Assembly: GCA_900313405.1 (NCBI GenBank)
Contig: OMQY01000222.1
Coordinates: forward strand, 1-8,494
DNA length: 8,494 bases
Direction: 5' to 3'
Source of the DNA: an uncultured Eubacteriales bacterium
GTDB lineage: Bacteria > Bacillota_A > Clostridia > Saccharofermentanales > Saccharofermentanaceae
Part shown: in pieces, positions 5,316-8,494 of the stretch
Numbering within the stretch: the stretch's first letter is position 1
Layout of the letters: every line of letters starts with the position of its first letter
Program-made: the position numbers and the translations under genes
Notes under the pieces: model-generated
Told to the model about the DNA's origin: nothing
The model's input: only the letters and a program-made list of their open reading frames with translations
Database searches by the model: none

Positions 5316-7115
5316 TCATGCTGAGTAATAGTACTCGAGAGCGATTACATTGTAATCAGGCTTGATCGGGATAAATGCATCCGGATCCTCGTCTGCATGA
5401 GGTGCAGGGCAGTACGGGATGGGAGCCAATCCACCGGTCTCAGAGAGGACAGTGTAAGCATTAACTCTTCCGTAGAAGAACTTTCCGCTGGAGTTATAGA
5501 AGTGGAAAGAACCTGCATCATCGGAATCAGCAGTTGTAGGATACAGAGCACAATATGCCGTAAGGTAAGAGCCCTGGTTACCGTTCATATAGATCTGAGT
5601 GCTGTGAGCAGTATCCATACCGGCACCATATACATATGCGGCAGGCATTACACTCTGATCAGGCTTATTTCCGTTAGCTGCATAAGCGGCACGTCTGTCT
5701 GCTGCAGGTGTAGAACTGTCAACACCATATACAGCACCATCGATGATTCCTGCCATTGCATCAGACTGGATCTCGAGCTTCTTGCCGGCACCGATAACGA
5801 ATACGGCGTGGTGAACTCCGTCAGAGTTGAGGAGCTCGATGATGCCGTTGTTGCCCATGTAAAGACCGTTAGGCAGATAGAAGACATAATCGCCTGTAGA
5901 CAGATCACATGTGATAGTGCGACCATTCAAGCTACCTGATACCTTATACTCACCTGCGGGAAGATTAGTGCTGCAGGAAGAGATATTAAGAGCTGTCCCG
6001 CCGTTGGCATTTACATCAAGATGGTTCTTATTTGCACACTGCTGCCAGTAGTAAACCTCACCGGATTCCTCCTGGTCAGGAATGAATGTAGAGCTACCGT
6101 ATCTTGTCAGATTGTCCTGAACCTGTGAAACAGCGCTTGTTACCGCAGCCTGTACTACACCGCTTGCTGTTGCCGTACCACCGTTAGCAGTATAGATATG
6201 ACCATTAGCATGACCCAGTGCCTGTGAAGGATTACCGAATCCTGCATCAAAGTTTGCATTTGTACCGGAAACTACGATATTAGCTCCGCTGTTCTGGCAG
6301 AGAGTGCTGCTTCCGTTATAACCTGTGATAGGTGCGTTGTTGTTTATGAAGAAGATACCCGAATTAGGATCCATCATCTCAAAACCGCTACCGTTGAAAG
6401 CAGGGGCATTGAGTGTTCCGTCTGCACCCCAGATAACAACATCACTGTAGAACTTGGAACCTGAAGCGGCTGCAAATGCACCGGTCGTAATGAATGTGGA
6501 ATACATATTCGTGGAACCGATAGGTGTACCGGCTGTGCCACGGGAAAGGATCGTGTTATCAGAAGAGTTGTATCTTCCGCCGGAATTAACATCATAACCG
6601 ATGCTGACGTTGGCAAGCTGTCCGCCGCCGACAACCTCAACCTGGTGACCGAATCCGCCGCCGCCGAAGTGCTGTTCTTCGTTAGGCTCAAGAACGAGTC
6701 TTACAGTATCGCTCTGTGTACCGATCTTGGTAACGATGTCAACATTATAATAGCCGGTCGAGATATCCTTATTGACCTCGATCGTTGTGCAGTCATCTGC
6801 TGTTCCGGCCATACCCGGAACTCCTGCAGCCGTTACATTGATAGGACCAAAGCCGTCAAGGGATGTAACCATACCCTTATTGATCTCATGCATCTCGATA
6901 GCAGCGTAGAACGATTCAGCTACGGATGTAACTGTAAGTCTTGACTGATTCTCCTCTGCTCTTGTATAGAGACGGCTTCTTGTACCGCTCGTAAGCAGTA
7001 TCGCCGATGTAATGAAGATCATGGCCATAGCCAGGATGAACAATACAGTAATGAGGATAACACCCTCTTTGCTGTCCTTCTTTTTGGATTTTCTCTTATG
7101 TACCATCTTCAGCAT
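5316..7115 (-). CDS. Large PilX-like minor type IV pilin with Asn/Gly/Ser-rich C-terminal domain
   Basis: 599 residues from the ATG at 7115. A positively charged leader (KRKSKKKDSKEG, 7-18) ends in glycine and is followed by the hydrophobic helix V19-L41, the layout of a class III-style prepilin cleaved after G18. Position +5 of the mature protein is T23 rather than glutamate, as in PilX- and GspK-like minor pilins. The helix continues into RSRLYTRAEENQSRLT...AESFYAAIE, typical of the PilX N-terminal domain. The rest is a long extracellular region rich in Gly, Asn, Ser and Thr with short strand-like repeats, suggesting a beta-rich or beta-helical fold, and has seven cysteines. The C-terminal part (GDYVFYLPNGLYMG, FVIGAGKKLEI, KFFYGRVNAYTV) resembles the domain at the end of other long PilX-like proteins. 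An in-frame ATG at 7142 lies upstream of the ribosome binding site and is rejected. Substrate of the peptidase by inference. Confidence 0.8.
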   Translation of the reverse strand: MLKMVHKRKSKKKDSKEGVILITVLFILAMAMIFITSAILLTSGTRSRLYTRAEENQSRLTVTSVAESFYAAIEMHEINKGMVTSLDGFGPINVTAAGVPGMAGTADDCTTIEVNKDISTGYYNVDIVTKIGTQSDTVRLVLEPNEEQHFGGGGFGHQVEVVGGGQLANVSIGYDVNSGGRYNSSDNTILSRGTAGTPIGSTNMYSTFITTGAFAAASGSKFYSDVVIWGADGTLNAPAFNGSGFEMMDPNSGIFFINNNAPITGYNGSSTLCQNSGANIVVSGTNANFDAGFGNPSQALGHANGHIYTANGGTATASGVVQAAVTSAVSQVQDNLTRYGSSTFIPDQEESGEVYYWQQCANKNHLDVNANGGTALNISSCSTNLPAGEYKVSGSLNGRTITCDLSTGDYVFYLPNGLYMGNNGIIELLNSDGVHHAVFVIGAGKKLEIQSDAMAGIIDGAVYGVDSSTPAADRRAAYAANGNKPDQSVMPAAYVYGAGMDTAHSTQIYMNGNQGSYLTAYCALYPTTADSDDAGSFHFYNSSGKFFYGRVNAYTVLSETGGLAPIPYCPAPHADEDPDAFIPIKPDYNVIALEYYYSA

Positions 7116-7123
7116 AGAACAAA

Positions 7124-7130
7124 TCCTTCC
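7124..7130 (-). promoter_or_regulatory. Ribosome binding site deciding the start of the PilX-like gene
   Basis: GGAAGGA on the minus strand lies 8 bases before the ATG at 7115. It is downstream of the in-frame ATG at 7142, which therefore lacks a suitable site and would add nine residues before the prepilin leader. Confidence 0.75.
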
Positions 7131-7174
7131 TTCTTTACGCATTTAAACACACGACTGCATATAAACTTATTGTC

Positions 7175-7203
7175 ATTATAAGGCATCTCATTTGAGATTT
7201 CAA
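7175..7203 (-). promoter_or_regulatory. Strong sigma-A promoter for the PilX-like gene
   Basis: On the minus strand TTGAAA (7203-7198), a 17-base spacer and a perfect TATAAT (7180-7175). Transcription would start near 7168, leaving a leader of about 53 bases. The sequence just upstream of the -35 box (about 7204-7222) is almost pure A/T and could act as an UP element. The spacer holds a 14-base palindrome, listed separately. The pilin gene is thus likely its own transcription unit, apart from the exonuclease gene upstream. Confidence 0.85.
7185..7198. promoter_or_regulatory. Palindrome in the promoter spacer, candidate operator
   Basis: ATCTCA-TT-TGAGAT is a two-fold symmetric site with 6-base arms and a 2-base centre. 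It fills most of the spacer between the -35 and -10 boxes of the PilX-like gene and touches the last base of the -35 box. A protein bound there would block RNA polymerase. The regulator is unknown. The match to dyad symmetry is exact, but operator function is inference. Confidence 0.5.
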
Positions 7204-7251
7204 TAAAAATTTTTAATTTTCTACATCAATTATACATTCTTTGTTTACAAT

Positions 7252-8286
7252 TTATTCATTTTTATCGTTCACATTTACACTTTCATCATCTTCGGATGGG
7301 GTCTCCTCTTCCTTTGACGGCTTGATATGCGGCTTTCCGTTTACACCGAATTCATCAAATTCACTTTTCTTCTCCTCTATCAGCCACTGATCCATGGGGG
7401 AAGCTATCCTCATGATAGCCGAGGCATATGCCCCTCCGTTCCTTCCTTTTTTGATCCTTGCCCTGGCGAAGAATTCCCCGTCAGTCTCGCATTCACCCAT
7501 TGCATATACGGACTTACGAAGCCTGAACGGACCGACCTTCAGCAAAAGAGCCGAATCACATCTGGGACACTTGCGGATATAGTCCGTGGCATATCTCGAA
7601 GCCTCATCCGCATTATTGACTTCGGGCGTAACAAACGGGTATTCGTGTCTGATATCCGGATCTGTCACAGATCTGCTGATCGCCTCAGAGACTTCAGAAG
7701 TATCGTTATTAAGATAGATACATCTTAATATCTCTCCGGTATATTCGGCATCTGCCATGGCACTGTGGAAGGTCTCGTTCTTCTCTATACCATAGTAGTC
7801 AACGGCATACTCCACACTTCTCTGATGTCCTCTGTCTCCTGCAAAAACGGAAAAGATGGGCTGGATATCCACAAACATCATCCCGAGTCTGTCGTTCATC
7901 CTTCGCGCCTTGAGATTCTTCTTCAGCATATCGGGATCCGATGTTCCCCATCCGACCAATATGGCATCCTCACCGCAGAATTCACGGAATGCCCTGTAAG
8001 CAGACTCGAGATATGTTCCGTTTCGAAGGTCGGCATTGGTCTTACCGGTCACTTTCTTTACATGATAATGTATCTTATTATAATAATGCGGTCTGATATC
8101 GCAGGAATAGTTTCCCGCAAGGACGGGTACGCCGTCACGGATCACGTAGCTTACGGCGCCGATCTCGATAATCTCCCCCGGCAGAGTCGATACGTCGATA
8201 TCATAATGCTTGCCCGGTATCGGTTGATTCCATTCCATATCGAAAACGATAAACCGTGTTCCCTCTGTGATCTTACGTCGTTGCAC
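7252..8286 (-). CDS. DEDDh-type 3'-5' exonuclease with Cys-containing C-terminal extension
   Basis: 344 residues, starting at GTG. Residues 10-190 form a DnaQ/RNase T-like exonuclease domain (KapD/ERI-1-like rather than polymerase proofreading). Exo I is FDMEW with D16 and E18, Exo II is WGTSDPDML with D117 as the likely acid, and Exo III is HSAMAD with H174 and D179, so all DEDDh residues are present. Such enzymes degrade DNA or RNA from the 3' end using two metal ions; the substrate cannot be told here. The C-terminal region has CPRC (240-243) and one further cysteine (C266), resembling an incomplete zinc ribbon, then an acidic tail. TAAGGAG at 8294-8300 sits 7 bases before the GTG and supports it. 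The first 14 bases overlap the end of the upstream gene, so the two are probably co-translated. The exonuclease fold is secure. Confidence 0.85.
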   Translation of the reverse strand: MQRRKITEGTRFIVFDMEWNQPIPGKHYDIDVSTLPGEIIEIGAVSYVIRDGVPVLAGNYSCDIRPHYYNKIHYHVKKVTGKTNADLRNGTYLESAYRAFREFCGEDAILVGWGTSDPDMLKKNLKARRMNDRLGMMFVDIQPIFSVFAGDRGHQRSVEYAVDYYGIEKNETFHSAMADAEYTGEILRCIYLNNDTSEVSEAISRSVTDPDIRHEYPFVTPEVNNADEASRYATDYIRKCPRCDSALLLKVGPFRLRKSVYAMGECETDGEFFARARIKKGRNGGAYASAIMRIASPMDQWLIEEKKSEFDEFGVNGKPHIKPSKEEETPSEDDESVNVNDKNE

Positions 8287-8494
8287 CGGATCTCTCCTTA
8301 CTCTTCTTTGAACCGTTAATATAGATCAGTCCCAGGACCGCCCCCAGACTAAGGGTCGATACCATTGCTCCGATTACAAGGTCACCCTTATCGGAAGTCA
8401 ACCTGATCTCGGGCATTATACCCGAACCGTCACTCTCGAACAATATGGCAAGAAGGCCGCAGTAGTTGTATGTATCGGCTTTACGTCCTCCGGC
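8273..8494 (-). CDS. C-terminal fragment of a protein with a C-terminal membrane anchor, N-terminus outside the window
   Basis: Only the last 73 residues are visible, in an open frame from the window edge to a TAA at 8275-8273. The visible part begins GGRKADTYNYCG and has a hydrophobic segment LVIGAMVSTLSLGAVLGLIYIN near the end, followed by the basic tail NGSKKSKERSGATT. One hydrophobic segment with a positive C-terminal tail suggests a protein anchored by its C-terminus with its bulk outside the cell. The arrangement TSDKGD, hydrophobic helix, lysines loosely resembles a sortase sorting signal, but there is no LPxTG. Function unknown. It overlaps the exonuclease start by 14 bases, pointing to one operon. 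Confidence 0.75.
   Translation of the reverse strand, partial: AGGRKADTYNYCGLLAILFESDGSGIMPEIRLTSDKGDLVIGAMVSTLSLGAVLGLIYINGSKKSKERSGATT
8294..8300 (-). promoter_or_regulatory. Ribosome binding site supporting the GTG start of the exonuclease
   Basis: TAAGGAG on the minus strand lies 7 bases before the GTG at 8286, inside the coding sequence of the upstream gene. No ATG is placed as well; the next in-frame ATG (M17) would remove the first catalytic aspartate. Confidence 0.8.

Noticed and set aside
5397..5939. A 180-codon open frame on the plus strand inside the pilin gene
   Set aside because: It has no good ribosome binding site, its protein is low-complexity Ser/Ile/Arg/Cys-rich in the manner of antisense reading, and the minus-strand pilin has a promoter, ribosome binding site and family features.
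7203..7222. A/T run after the exonuclease stop, considered as a terminator
   Set aside because: No GC-containing stem precedes it; it fits better as an UP element of the pilin promoter.
7765..8319. A 184-codon open frame on the plus strand opposite the exonuclease gene
   Set aside because: The minus frame contains all DEDDh motifs; the plus frame has no recognisable domain and no suitable start signal.

Overview
The window looks like a chromosomal segment of a Gram-positive anaerobe of class Clostridia (Bacillota). This is inferred from strong GGAGG-type ribosome binding sites, short and often overlapping genes, a DUF6062-type protein, an Asp23/Gls24-like domain and a clostridial-style type IV pilus locus. 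Base composition appears intermediate (near 45-50% GC by eye, not computed). I cannot name a genus; a gut or rumen clostridial lineage is a reasonable guess. I see no rRNA, tRNA, CRISPR array, insertion sequence or phage gene.

Left part (1-2146) is a divergent type IV pilus locus. A PilB-type assembly ATPase runs leftwards off the window edge. Across a 215-base promoter region, a prepilin peptidase runs rightwards. The PilB N-terminus carries two tandem copies of the motif known from MshEN cyclic-di-GMP-binding domains, so pilus extension may be controlled by this second messenger. The peptidase keeps its four zinc-type cysteines but has unusual sequence around its expected catalytic aspartates.

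Middle part (2184-5213) runs rightwards: a YebC/PmpR-family protein, then three tightly packed genes that overlap at their ends. They encode a P-loop protein with an Asp23/Gls24-like C-terminus, a DUF6062-type protein with two matching Cys/His half-sites, and a small protein resembling the DsrE-like half of YedF. No pathway is known to me for this trio, and it is the best candidate here for an undescribed system. A strong hairpin terminator follows at 5257-5287.

Right part (5316-8494) runs leftwards. A gene for a large PilX-like minor pilin is driven by a near-consensus promoter whose spacer holds a 14-base palindrome. Upstream of it is a DEDDh-type 3'-5' exonuclease with a Cys-containing C-terminal extension, whose GTG start overlaps the end of a truncated gene for a protein with a C-terminal membrane anchor. 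The pilin could be assembled by the PilB and peptidase encoded at the left, but that link is inference.
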